A program made the position numbers and the translations under genes. The notes beneath the pieces were generated by a model, which was not told where the DNA came from, did not search any database, and was given only the letters and a program-made list of their open reading frames with translations. A DNA stretch of 64,000 bases from Ephemerocybe angulata (lineage: Eukaryota > Basidiomycota > Agaricomycetes > Agaricales > Psathyrellaceae): contig JAACJK010000115.1 of assembly GCA_013368325.1 (NCBI GenBank), forward strand, positions 248,001 to 312,000, in the 5' to 3' direction. This document shows positions 1 to 9,429 of this stretch, piece after piece. How positions within the stretch are numbered: position 1 is the first letter of the stretch; each line of letters opens with the position of its first letter.

Positions 1-1381
1 GACGTGACCCTGTAGCTGGCATGGATCGAGTCCGACCCTGCTACCCTGCGCGAATCCTACGTTGGAAAGTTCCTCACCAAGGTGAACAACTTCCTAACGG
101 AGTTCAACACAGCCAGCCAGCAGGCCAGCATGGAGAATCACTTCCCTCGTACTTTCAAGGATCGCATCCAGCTGCTGCGCGAGCGAAGCCGAGCCGCCCA
201 GTCCGGTCAGACCGACTTTGATTCCACCATGACAGACCTCGGGCCGCTCCCCGACTTTGGGCCAAGCAACGCAGGCCGCCCAACCCAGAAGCGCATGGTG
301 AGCGCCTATTTGATTGCCGGTTAAGCGCCCTCCCCCAAACTGACTCATTACTCCCTAGTTGAGCGAGTGGGCTGCTGGCAACCGCGCCGCGCCCACAACT
401 CGCCCTGCTCCACCCCGTACGCACTTCTCCATGTACCGCCTTACGCAGGTATACGCTGACGACGCCGTTATGACCAGAGTCGGTCCCAGCGCCGCGCGAC
501 ACCGCGCATACTCGCACGATCCTAGCGGAAGCAGGGAAAGTGACCGCGTCGATGCCCTCCGCGTCCTTGGACGAGGAGGAACTCCACCAAGCCTCCGCTT
601 TACTCTCCGCACGTATGAACGTGACGCTGTTCGAGATCGAGCAGCTACTCGGCATCCACGCCTTACTTCGACACTCGTGGGAGGATACTCAGACGCGCCA
701 ACAGACGCTCCAAGCCGCCCGCGAGGCGAACGAAGCCGCAGCCATGAACGCCGCCATCGCCGCCACCGCTCAGCAGATGCAGCAAGAGCAGCGCGAGGCG
801 AAGGCCGCGCCAGGTCCTGCAGTCGAAGCGAAGAAGGAGACGAAGAAGCAGGGGAAGGCGGTCGCGAGCGGGGAGATTTCGGCGAAGGAGAAGAAACGTC
901 GTGGGAAGGAGGAGAAGAAGAAGGAGGTACAGAAAGGTACCAAGACCGAGAAAGAGGTGACGGAGAAGAAGGAGCAACAGAAGGAGGTCAAGAAGGGGGA
1001 AGTTCAGGAGACCTCCAAGCAGGAGGTCACCCGAACCACGCGGAGCAACAAGACCGCGGAGACGAAGGAAGAGACGTCGAAGCCGGGTGCATGGACGCGC
1101 CGCGACCCCATCCCCAAGACCGCTCGGTCCCCGTCGAAGAAGGTACAGCCCGCCACGCCCGCACGCGGCGCCGTGGTCGTGTACCTGCCTCCTCCAGTGA
1201 GACCCGCGCTCGCACCGTTGCTGAACCGTCCGAGCCCGCCCTGCACGAAGCAGATGAAGTGGTATCAATCCCCACGTCCGAAGACGAAGAGGCGATGTCC
1301 GTTGACGAACCCGAAGGGTCAGTGTCGGTGTACGAGGATGGCAGCTCGCCGGCTGAAGAAAGTGACGAGGCATCAGCCTAA
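1..1381 (+). CDS. Partial intron-containing gene, Lys/Glu-rich protein of unknown function
   Basis: The 5' end lies outside the window. An exon opens after an acceptor-like CTGTAG at 10-15 and reads to 296. The intron at 297-358 is clear: donor GTGAGC, branch CTGAC, acceptor CTAG. A second intron probably starts at the GTATAC donor at 449 and ends near 525, but the frames do not join cleanly there. From about 526 the frame encodes an alanine/glutamine-rich stretch (QAAREANEAAAMNAA), then a strongly basic-acidic K/E repeat at about 820-1080. The acidic tail (SEDEEAMSVDEPEG) reads in another frame and stops at 1379-1381, so a further intron near 1130-1200 is likely. The protein looks like a low-complexity nuclear or coiled-coil protein; I recognise no domain. 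The gene is antisense to the end of the pol reading frame of the neighbouring retroelement, so it is either a flanking host gene or cargo of that element. Confidence 0.45.
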
Positions 1382-4300
1382 TCTTCCTCCGCATTTTCAT
1401 CCAAGGTTTGCAGTTTCCCCATTCCCATAAAATTAAAATCCCTGTGTTCCCCTGTTCCCCATCATCCAAAGATAGTTCCATTTCTGCCAGTGTATTATTA
1501 TCAATATCTATGTTTTCCATGAAGTCCTTTCCCAGAGGTATAGCCTTCCTGGGGTAGTAAGGAACCACCCTAAAAGCGCCAACCTTGCTCTGATGCACCG
1601 CTCCATTGAGCTCCGCCAAGATATACGCGCCGCCCAGGTTTCGTGATACCACAACCATGGGACCCAGATAACGCGGCTTCATCTTCTTATTCAGGCTCGA
1701 CTCAATGTTCGTGTTACGCATCAGAACCAAGTCACCCCGTTTGAAATTCCAGTTCTTGATAGTAGCCCTGTTAGCTTCAGCATAGGCAGCGACACGACGC
1801 CGTTTCTCCTCGCTGATCCTGGTCATGACCGTGCTGACGTGAGTCTGATGTTTAGCCAGAGCCCTAGCCCGGGAGGCTATCAAGTCCTCCGTAGACATCA
1901 TTCCCGTAGGCGGCTCAGTCAGCCAAGTGGCTTCCTGGACGTCAAGCGGCGTGACAGGTTCCGCGCCGGTCAGGAGAAAGAAAGGTGAGCATCCCAGGCG
2001 TTTTCGGATAGTAATACGGTCCGCCCACATAACATGGTGGAAGAACCAATACCACTTACTCACGTCACCCCCCGTGGCTTTGTACAGGCCCTGGCGGACG
2101 TCCCAATGAGGCCGCTCGATCTTCCCGTTTGCCCTTGAGTTGTACCCTGAGATAGCGATTTTCTTAATCCCATACTTCTTCTCGAGCCATTCCACTGCCG
2201 CAATCATGGGCTTCCCGTTGTCAGTGACAATTTCCCTCAGGCAACCCCATCGACAGATAATGTCTTCGAAAAGCCAGGCGCCTACCGCCGCGGCATTCTC
2301 CTTCCGGAGCGGCCTCCCTTCCATCCAAGATGTCAAATGGTCTCTCCCATGCACAATGTACCCACAGCCGTTGCTGGCCGGGCTCATGTGCATGACATCG
2401 ATGTGCACCGTCTGGAACACCGACGGGGTTTCAGTCACAATTGGAGGGATTTTAACTAAGAGCTTCTGGCGCTGTTGACAGAGCAGGCACGTTTTAACGT
2501 AGTTTTCAACGTCCCGATCCAGCTCCGGCCACCATACCCGCTTCAATAGTAATCCCTTGGTAGCGAAGGTCCCGCGGTGTCCCATAGCATCGTGGGCCGC
2601 TTTAAGCATATACATGCGTTTTTCTGAACCCACGACCAACTGATGCATACCGTACCCATTTTCTTTCCTGAAGAGTCGACCGTCCTTCCCCAAGAAGAAG
2701 TGTTGCGCTGCCCGCTTGAACTTATCCCATTCCCCTTTTTCCACGCCTCGCGGCATTCGCGTCCTGTCCTTTTGCAGGAACCAGAGACGAATTATAGGTA
2801 ACCAAGCATCCATGCGCAATGCGGACGCCGTTCGCCATTCAGAAGGGTAATCCTCGTCTGAATGTTCCGGCAGCACCTCTACGTTTACGAGGATATCGCT
2901 AGTTGTGGGACCTTGTGGGTCCCTGGCGCGTCTATTTGCCTCTAACATATTGATGGCTGCCATCTGAGCGGCGTCACTATGAAAACCCGTTTCTACCCAA
3001 GTCTCGGATGCCTCCTCTTCACAAATCTCCTGTAGATAACCTCCCCTCGTATCAATGAGGTGCTTGAAGTCTTCAAACTCGAGCGGCTCAGGATCCTCAG
3101 GGTTAGGTTTGGAGAATGTGATAGGTTCGTCCAGGTCTATGTCCATTATCTCCTCGAACTCCTTTCTAGGCGGGTCGCCTGGCTGTGCACGCCGCCTGGA
3201 GAGACCGTCCGCTGCGAACGTCTTCCCTGGCACATGTTGTAACTCGAACTGGAACTTCCGAACTTGCTCGATCCATCGGTTAATGGTGGCATTCGGTCCC
3301 AACTGAGGATTCTTGAGCATCCCCTGGATATATTGCGCATCCGTCTCCACGATGAGCGGCCTAGCCATGATGAGCATGTACTCATTTTCCTTGAGTGCTC
3401 TCACCAAGCCATAGAGTTCTCGCTTGGGCTGAGAGTAGTTAGCTTCAGGCGGCTTCAGCAGGGTCGACCCGAACTTAGCATAATGCCATTTCTTGGGGTC
3501 CGTTGGGTCCTGCTGACTGATGTACCATCCAACTGCAATGTACGAGGTGTCTACTGAGAGCTTGACTGGCATCCCAGAGGTGACATCCAGTGGTTTTAAT
3601 ACTGGCGCCTCGCTTACTGCCGTTTTCAAGTCCTCCATTGCTGCGTCCTGCTCAGGCCCCCACTCGAACCTTATCTCCTTTTTCGTGAGTTTCTGGATGG
3701 CACTAGCCCGCGTGGCATAGCCCGGAATAAAGATCCTGAACGTGCCAACGGTTCCTAGGAATGCTCTGACGTCCGAAACGTCGCGACAAGGACCCCATCT
3801 GGAGATTACTCCAACGCGGTCTTCAGTTGGTTTCCTGCCCTCGTACGAGCACAAGTGCCCCACCACTGTGAATTCTGGCACACACAGGAACGTTTTCTTT
3901 CCAGAGAACGTACCCCCGCAATACTTCATCCTTTGTATAATCCTATTGACCACTGTTAAATGTTCCCAAACAAACCTCCGAATCTCAGGATTCTCAGGAA
4001 TAGTTTCGAAGCCGCCTCCTGGCAGTTCGTACCGCGTTTTCGGTCCCCTTACTGGAACATCATCTACAAACGGCTCAGTCCACTCCGGGATCTCAGGTTG
4101 AAGGATAGTAGTTACATCTTCGTGGAAGATGGGTACAGAGTTAGTCCAGCCCATGGGTAGCGTCACAAGCCGCATGGCTCCAAACGGTGTTTGGAAAGTG
4201 GTCAGGTCTCGATACCGCTCATCCAGAATCCGCTCGTCATATCCCACGTACAAGTCCATGGTGGTGCCGCACGCATACCCTGCAAATCGGGCCGCCAATT

Positions 4301-5141
4301 CCTCGGTGAGGGGTGGGAGGCCTGAGTGTGCAATGGTTACAGCGTTAAGCGGCTCCAAAGAATGTACGAGGCGTAGACTTTTTCCATCCTTCTTGAGAAC
4401 GCAGAACCAACGGCTCCTATATGAGGATGACGAGGGTTCATACACCCCAGAATCTATTTTGCCCTTGATGATGTCGCAGATTTGTGAGAACAGGAAAGGA
4501 GGGATGGGGATGTTCTTCAGGACCCAGGGTTCGTGCGGGACAGTAGGGATCTTTACTGGAGGGAAGAAGTCCTCTCGGAACTTACCCCGCTCAGACTCTT
4601 CCCATGCAAAAGCCTCGTTTTGTTCGGCCATTAGATGATGCGCCAGTTTCCTTTCTTCATCCGTCCAGAACCCTGGATGGGCCTTATCAAACATCTCCAT
4701 CCTTTCTTGCGTGTACCGCCCCTTGGGTGTGAACTCAGGCGGGTGCGTAGGCAATTCGGGCATCCCTGCCAAGGGATCTCCCTTAATTTCGCGCACCACT
4801 TGGAACTCCTCCGGAACTATTCCATATACCGGCCTCACTTTCTTGTCAACCGGTTTGTACTTGGTTCCTTTGGAAACTCCTTTCACCCCGCCTGCTTTGT
4901 TCGGATTACCCGAAGGTTGTGACTCGGCGCTTGTTTTAGCGCCCGTCTGGAGGTATTGTTCGAACACGTCTTTTGCCTTTTGATCATCCGTTTCCTTTAA
5001 TGCCTGTTGTAGATATATGGTTTTCAACTCATTTTCTGTGAAGCCCTCTTTCTGACCCGGCACTGCGAGGCCTGAGAAGCGCGCGAAGCCGCTCTCGTCC
5101 ATTTCCACCAACAGTGCGACCTCTCCTTGATCATCGATCAA
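663..5141 (-). CDS. pol: Gypsy pol polyprotein: reverse transcriptase, RNase H, integrase
   Basis: The frame opens with TTG at 5141 inside the TGA stop of the protease gene; the first in-frame ATG is 14 codons later. The order is N-terminal linker, RT with catalytic FVDD (EPFVDDVPVRG), RNase H (VKLSVDTSY and ETDAQY), then integrase with an HHCC zinc-binding region (HDAMGHRG...CLLCQQ), DDE residues in VHIDVMHM, IVTDNGKPM and NGKIERPHW, and a C-terminal GPMVVV segment resembling GPY/F. It copies element RNA and inserts the cDNA. Recognisable pol protein ends near 1500. The frame stays open to the stop at 663 only by running antisense to the Lys/Glu-rich gene, giving a leucine/arginine-rich tail that is probably not native. 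Expression from the protease frame needs a -1 shift or reinitiation. Confidence 0.85.
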   Translation of the reverse strand: MIDDQGEVALLVEMDESGFARFSGLAVPGQKEGFTENELKTIYLQQALKETDDQKAKDVFEQYLQTGAKTSAESQPSGNPNKAGGVKGVSKGTKYKPVDKKVRPVYGIVPEEFQVVREIKGDPLAGMPELPTHPPEFTPKGRYTQERMEMFDKAHPGFWTDEERKLAHHLMAEQNEAFAWEESERGKFREDFFPPVKIPTVPHEPWVLKNIPIPPFLFSQICDIIKGKIDSGVYEPSSSSYRSRWFCVLKKDGKSLRLVHSLEPLNAVTIAHSGLPPLTEELAARFAGYACGTTMDLYVGYDERILDERYRDLTTFQTPFGAMRLVTLPMGWTNSVPIFHEDVTTILQPEIPEWTEPFVDDVPVRGPKTRYELPGGGFETIPENPEIRRFVWEHLTVVNRIIQRMKYCGGTFSGKKTFLCVPEFTVVGHLCSYEGRKPTEDRVGVISRWGPCRDVSDVRAFLGTVGTFRIFIPGYATRASAIQKLTKKEIRFEWGPEQDAAMEDLKTAVSEAPVLKPLDVTSGMPVKLSVDTSYIAVGWYISQQDPTDPKKWHYAKFGSTLLKPPEANYSQPKRELYGLVRALKENEYMLIMARPLIVETDAQYIQGMLKNPQLGPNATINRWIEQVRKFQFELQHVPGKTFAADGLSRRRAQPGDPPRKEFEEIMDIDLDEPITFSKPNPEDPEPLEFEDFKHLIDTRGGYLQEICEEEASETWVETGFHSDAAQMAAINMLEANRRARDPQGPTTSDILVNVEVLPEHSDEDYPSEWRTASALRMDAWLPIIRLWFLQKDRTRMPRGVEKGEWDKFKRAAQHFFLGKDGRLFRKENGYGMHQLVVGSEKRMYMLKAAHDAMGHRGTFATKGLLLKRVWWPELDRDVENYVKTCLLCQQRQKLLVKIPPIVTETPSVFQTVHIDVMHMSPASNGCGYIVHGRDHLTSWMEGRPLRKENAAAVGAWLFEDIICRWGCLREIVTDNGKPMIAAVEWLEKKYGIKKIAISGYNSRANGKIERPHWDVRQGLYKATGGDVSKWYWFFHHVMWADRITIRKRLGCSPFFLLTGAEPVTPLDVQEATWLTEPPTGMMSTEDLIASRARALAKHQTHVSTVMTRISEEKRRRVAAYAEANRATIKNWNFKRGDLVLMRNTNIESSLNKKMKPRYLGPMVVVSRNLGGAYILAELNGAVHQSKVGAFRVVPYYPRKAIPLGKDFMENIDIDNNTLAEMELSLDDGEQGNTGILILWEWGNCKPWMKMRRKIRLMPRHFLQPASCHPRTPTLTLRVRQRTSPLRLRTWGLIPLHLLRAGRARTVQQRCERGSHWRRQVHDHGAACGRGGLYLLRRGPSGLGDGVAARPCTRLRRLFLRLRGLVAPRGSGDLLLGGLLNFPLLDLLLLLLLLRHLFLGLGTFLYLLLLLLLPTTFLLLRRNLPARDRLPLLLRLLLRFDCRTWRGLRLALLLLHLLSGGGDGGVHGCGFVRLAGGLERLLARLSILPRVSK

Positions 5142-6433
5142 ATCCTCGAGAGCCGAAAATGCTCTCCCGCTTCAGCCTCGAACTGCGCAGGAATCTTCTC
5201 TCTAGGGTAGGAAGGGATAGTGATTCTGCGCTCGTTGTTCGGGTCAGTCAGCGTGATGGTATGGCTACCGTCGGCGTGGCAGGCTGATACTGCTCTCATG
5301 ACTGCCAAGAACGGCCTTCCCAACAAGAAGCGGTATGCAGCGTTGCGTACAACATGAAGCTGTACATATGCTACCACGCCGTTTCCACAATCTATGGGCA
5401 CGTTCCTCGCCAATCCTAAAGAAGAGGCCGTGGTCTTGTTGGAGGACTGAAGTCCAATCACGAAGTCCGGATCCCAGCCAATGCCCAACTTCAATGCTGA
5501 CTCCTCACTGCACGAACACACTTGAGAGCCTTCATCAAAGATGGCCTCTTCATGTTTCGCGTTGTTGATGCAGGGAAAGAAAGCGCGAATGGGTAATGAT
5601 TCTGAAGCGGTGATCAGGGGCTTGCCCCTCTGCCGAGTGGGGTCGTCGGTCTGCAGGAAGATTTCAACCGGGTCGGGGATAATGAGTGACCCGTCGGGTA
5701 TGCGTTCCACGCCGTCTGCTTGATACGCCTCTCCGAGAGGTAAATCCTCAGGTCCCAACTGCACAAAAGTTTCCACCATTGGTGTAGCCTCCATACTGTT
5801 TTCCAAACCGGTCTCCCCTAGGAATATGCCTAGCAATTCCTTTTCGGCCTCTTCCTCCGTCAAACCTAAGTTCAAGTTGATCTCCATCAGTTCCTCTAAT
5901 AACGCCGCTTGAAGTCTTCTCGCGGCGTCTCGTTCGGATTCTGACTTTGCTCCAGCCGGTCTCCTTTTCTTCATGATTTCTTGCGCCGCCGTGCGGGCAG
6001 CTGGAGACAAAGACAAGAGGTCCTGGATGGTTACTGGGTAAGTCATTTTAAAGACCTCGCTGATCACCTCCACAACCCTTGCTTTGTCTATATTGCTAGT
6101 CCGCTTGGGCTGTGTGCCTTTTTCTACCTGTCTAGGCGGTTTGGGATCAGGTCGCGCGCCAGGCGCTTCCTCCCTCCTTTCCGCTGGTACAGGCTGCGTC
6201 CGTAGAGGGGGAACATCGACATATGGGAACATCTTCGGCCTAGGCGGCGAGATGATTTCCAAGCCGTGTGGTTCCAGCCTCTGTTTTGTATTGTTTTTGG
6301 GTTTTCCTATTTTTCTGACTACCTCTTCCTCTTCTTCATCTTCGCTCTCCGTTTCTGTTTCTACTGAAGCTGCCCGGGGCTTACTTCCACTCGCTCGAGG
6401 AGGATTCGGGTGTCCCTTCCTCGAGCTCTTCAA
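5138..6433 (-). CDS. Gypsy retropepsin-like protease ORF
   Basis: A 431-aa frame lies between gag and pol and overlaps each by 4 nt (TTGA at both junctions, with TTG as the only codon available at the frame start). The N-terminal half is charged and low in complexity (EDEEEEEVVRK). The C-terminal half holds an aspartic-protease fold: the active-site loop reads FDEGSQVCS in place of the usual D-S/T-G, followed by a downstream FLLGRPFL strand matching the ILGR/LLGR flap-end motif of retropepsins. It would cut the Gag and Pol precursors in the virus-like particle. The DEGS variant keeps the catalytic Asp but not the canonical Ser/Thr; I believe related fungal elements share it, but I cannot verify this here. 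Confidence 0.75.
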   Translation of the reverse strand: MKSSRKGHPNPPRASGSKPRAASVETETESEDEEEEEVVRKIGKPKNNTKQRLEPHGLEIISPPRPKMFPYVDVPPLRTQPVPAERREEAPGARPDPKPPRQVEKGTQPKRTSNIDKARVVEVISEVFKMTYPVTIQDLLSLSPAARTAAQEIMKKRRPAGAKSESERDAARRLQAALLEELMEINLNLGLTEEEAEKELLGIFLGETGLENSMEATPMVETFVQLGPEDLPLGEAYQADGVERIPDGSLIIPDPVEIFLQTDDPTRQRGKPLITASESLPIRAFFPCINNAKHEEAIFDEGSQVCSCSEESALKLGIGWDPDFVIGLQSSNKTTASSLGLARNVPIDCGNGVVAYVQLHVVRNAAYRFLLGRPFLAVMRAVSACHADGSHTITLTDPNNERRITIPSYPREKIPAQFEAEAGEHFRLSRI

Positions 6434-7863
6434 AAATCCCGTTCCTGGTTGGCGCGCGTGTTAATCGCGTATTGCTCAATGGCACCAACCCGCTTGCCCA
6501 GATCCTGGACCGCTAAGAGAACATCACGAGCTGTTGGTTCAGGAGGAGGCGGCGCAGCTGGGGCCGGAGTCTCCTTTCCCATCGCAGACAAGATTTGGTT
6601 GGTCATGCCTGCGATAGTCTGGTGGAAGACTTCGTGTGTCACCAACTCGTCGTCCCACTCCTGTCCATAGGTGTCGTAATAAGGGGTGTGTTCTTCCTGA
6701 TAATTGACCGAGGCGCCTCCTGCCCAAGCCTGATCCACTCTTTGCTTCATAGTAGACCCGTCTGGGTGACGAGAGCGCACAAGGGTATTATTCACGTAGA
6801 TAGGACCCCTCGGAATCTGTTGAGTGAACTTCCCGGCCGCTCTATCCTTTTCCATTTCTGCGCACTCGCCAATGCCATGCCCTGCCACCCCGCAATAGAA
6901 GCACGAGAAGTTCGCTCCAGGCGGCTTTGGATACATGCCTGGCTTCATCGCACCGCTCGCCCCTCCTGAAGGTGCATACGGCGGCTTCTGGGCTTGGACG
7001 TAGGTCTGGCGAGCCGCTCCTGTTTCTAGGGCGCTTAACTTAGCGCTTAATTTCTGGATTTCCGTTTTGAAAGTATCCATGCCTGCGAAGACATCCTGGA
7101 AGTGAGAAGAGAAGTCTTCCTGCTTGACTTCAGCTTCACGAGCTACTGACATCTTGCCGCTAGGGCTCGACCTCTTATATGTAGCTTGTGACTCTTCCTC
7201 GGCGAGAAGTCCAAATGGTCCGTCTGCCGCTGCGTCAACCAGTTTAGTGGCATGTTCCATGACTTCTATGATTCCCCAAGGATCTTCCAAGGTGCGACCA
7301 TTGGCAACCCCTTTGGTCTCCAACCTTTCCCTTAGCACTTCCCGGAAGCTGGGCTTCAGACATTCCAAGAACCGCTTGACCAAGTCACGGTTCGAAACCA
7401 GCGGCGGCACCTCTTCGATGAGCGGCTTCGCCTCTGCTTTGAACCCCAACATAAAGTCGTAATAGCCAGGCCGCTCGTCTTTTCCAATAGGACGGACGAT
7501 TAACGCAGCACAGAGCTTTTCAAGCCGTTCTATGGATCCTCCTTTATAGCGCACAGTCTTGGGTAGGGTACTTTCCACGGCCTTTCTCCAGTTTGCCCAG
7601 CTAAAGGGAGCTTGTCCTCCCGTCAGCTGTGCCCATTTTCTAGCAATATCCAAGTCTAGGTAGGCCAACGCCTGCTCTACCACTTCCTGGTCCTTGTCTA
7701 AGATCCCAGCCGCCTTGGCTGCCACTTCTACGCCGTTCAAGAACTTGATCGCGCTTGCGGGTGAAGCGGGATCATAAGTAGGCCGGTTAGTGGAGAAGAG
7801 ACTAGGCATCTTATCCTTCCTACTCCTGGCATTGCCCGAGTTGCTACTGTCTGAATCACCCAT
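6430..7863 (-). CDS. gag: Gypsy Gag with zinc knuckle
   Basis: The 477-aa protein starts at an ATG at 7863 (MGDSDSSNSG), about 340 nt downstream of the primer site. The first 250 residues are helical and match a retrotransposon capsid-type region (FSWANWRKAVESTLP, RFLECLKPSFREVLRERL). A CCHC knuckle, CFYCGVAGHGIGEC, sits near residue 330. The C-terminus is proline-rich and ends in RDF before TGA, which overlaps the protease frame. Gag would form the particle and bind element RNA. At the junction the P-site codon is TTT within a run of five T, so a -1 slip is mechanically possible, but there is no canonical heptamer. Confidence 0.85.
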   Translation of the reverse strand: MGDSDSSNSGNARSRKDKMPSLFSTNRPTYDPASPASAIKFLNGVEVAAKAAGILDKDQEVVEQALAYLDLDIARKWAQLTGGQAPFSWANWRKAVESTLPKTVRYKGGSIERLEKLCAALIVRPIGKDERPGYYDFMLGFKAEAKPLIEEVPPLVSNRDLVKRFLECLKPSFREVLRERLETKGVANGRTLEDPWGIIEVMEHATKLVDAAADGPFGLLAEEESQATYKRSSPSGKMSVAREAEVKQEDFSSHFQDVFAGMDTFKTEIQKLSAKLSALETGAARQTYVQAQKPPYAPSGGASGAMKPGMYPKPPGANFSCFYCGVAGHGIGECAEMEKDRAAGKFTQQIPRGPIYVNNTLVRSRHPDGSTMKQRVDQAWAGGASVNYQEEHTPYYDTYGQEWDDELVTHEVFHQTIAGMTNQILSAMGKETPAPAAPPPPEPTARDVLLAVQDLGKRVGAIEQYAINTRANQERDF

Positions 7864-8200
7864 TTTTCTCTTTGGTAATAAGAGTTCCGATTCTATTTCC
7901 GATTCTGAAGATAATTCGGTAAGCGGGCTCCCAAATTGCTCAAGAGCCTCTTCGAAAGTTTCCTGTTCTGTCGAGTCTGGAGTGTCTGCTCTTCGACTCT
8001 TTGCTGCCTTTACTTTTCTCGTGCTAGGATACTGTCTAACGTCGACTGCACCAGCTGACTGAGAGTTCCTAGTTTGCCTAGTAGCTACGGGTTGCGACCC
8101 GCTTGAAGTAGGCGTGTTGATTTTTGTTGCTTTTGCTCAAAGCAACCCCTTTTCCTGTTCTACTTTGTTGGAGAGGAGGTGTGAAACCGATTCTTCACCT

Positions 8201-8218
8201 CCCTCGCGGTGGGCTCCA
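8201..8218 (-). promoter_or_regulatory. tRNA primer binding site of the Gypsy element
   Basis: The minus strand reads TGGAGCCCACCGCGAGGG three bases after the inferred LTR end. It begins with TGG, the complement of tRNA-CCA, as expected for a tRNA-primed element. The same 18 nt occur in the TRIM at 16292-16309. I cannot say which tRNA matches. Confidence 0.7.
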
Positions 8219-8221
8219 ATT

Positions 8222-9429
8222 TGATGCGATGCGCGGAGAAAAGACACAAACGATGACAACCGTTTGCAACCAAACCAACCACACAAACACAAAGGCTGAG
8301 TTCGTTGGAAGAGAGCGGCGTGGCCGGAGGGTACAATTCTCGACGGTTACACACCACACAAAACCAACTCCAAGAAGAGACTACGCTCGTGAGAGGCGTA
8401 GGCAAGTCTATTTAACTAAGCGGACTGAGGAAGTAGTATGTCTCGACTCAGTAGGCAAAGCGTTCCAGTTTCCGTTTCACGAATCCTCAAAAGCCGACGC
8501 GGCGTAATGAAAGAGACACAAAGTACGATTGAGAGAGAGAGATTAAATCTGAAGTATACAAGCTGAAGAAACTAAGTGCTACGCGGTTTTACTTTTATAG
8601 TGTGACCCCCTTGGTCACAGTCACGCCGCCTACGATTTTCCTTCAATTTTCTAGGGTGCTGAGTCTTGAGGTTGCGAGGCTTGAGTCGGTTGTTGCGCGG
8701 TTTCGCGCTAAGTTGGACGCGGCGCAGCATGCCGAGGATGCCGCTCCGTTATTGATGACCCTGTTTTCCTTTTATAGTGACGCGGGCTTATCCCTCTCGC
8801 GCTTGGACTCTCCGTTGTGGAGCTCCCTTGCATTTCGAGGGACTCACCCCTGTTATTCCTGTTATCCTTTTTCCGTGTGTGGTCGGACAGCCTGGGGCTG
8901 ACGAGACCGCCTCGCGTGAAACCGCTAAGTCTGGAGCCGCCCAAGCCGAGTTTCGGGTTTTGCCGACGCGGTCGGAAAACTCCGAGTGCCGCGTGTGCCG
9001 TTGCTCCTGCTGCCTGGTATCCCTGCGCTGCCTTGCCTTTCCTTGCTCGACTGAGCGGGGATCCTTTGTTTGGGAATTCAGACGGCCTGACTCGCTATCC
9101 GACTCGCCAGGTGTGGTACCCTTGGGTGGCGAGGAGGGGTTGTTGTTGCTGGCGCCCTAAGTGTTTCGCTCGCACCAGGACTCTAAGACCTTTCGTACAC
9201 GACTTGTCAAACCGCTCAGTCACCCTGAGGCGGTTTCAGTACTAATCCGTCTTACTAGTGATCACCAGTGTCCCCTACTCAAGCGGCGTCTGAAGTGCTC
9301 CCTTTTGTCTCAACCCAGGTTCTGATCTTGGAGGCCAATGTAAGCGGTGTAGTGCTTAGTGCTCGAGCCGGTGCTACGACCTTCGCACATACGACCGTAA
9401 AACCGCGAAAATAGTCCACGGTCGTATCA
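8222..9429 (-). repeat. 5' LTR of the Gypsy element
   Basis: On the minus strand the repeat would start TGATACGACC and end CGCATCGCATCA, giving short inverted ends TGATRCGA. The outer edge is set by the Helitron helicase frame, which breaks exactly there (HKGLGIR, then the LTR). The inner edge is set by the primer site. A TATA box (CTATAAAAGT on the minus strand) lies at about 8594-8603, leaving a U3 of about 830 bp and R+U5 of about 370 bp. No second copy exists in the window, so the boundaries are not confirmed by LTR comparison. The small frames inside are not genes. Confidence 0.6.

Larger units (their letters stand above)
663..9429 (-). mobile_element. Ty3/Gypsy LTR retrotransposon (gag-pr-pol in three frames), 3' LTR not in window
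   Basis: Read on the minus strand, the order is 5' LTR (8222-9429), primer binding site (8201-8218), leader, gag, protease, pol. The order RT-RNase H-integrase within pol places it in Ty3/Gypsy. There is no chromodomain. Genes overlap by 4 nt at both junctions. The element interrupts the helicase frame of the Helitron on its right, which fixes the right edge at 9429/9430. No second LTR copy is visible on the left, so the element is either truncated near 1430-1500 or continues outside the window with the antisense gene at 1-1381 inside it. The coding frames carry no internal stop codons. Confidence 0.85.

Noticed and set aside
663..1440. Leucine/arginine-rich C-terminal extension of pol
   Set aside because: It is the antisense reading of the K/E-rich gene; runs of Leu and Arg come from its GAG/AAG codons. 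I kept the frame's stop as the coordinate but not the extension as native protein.
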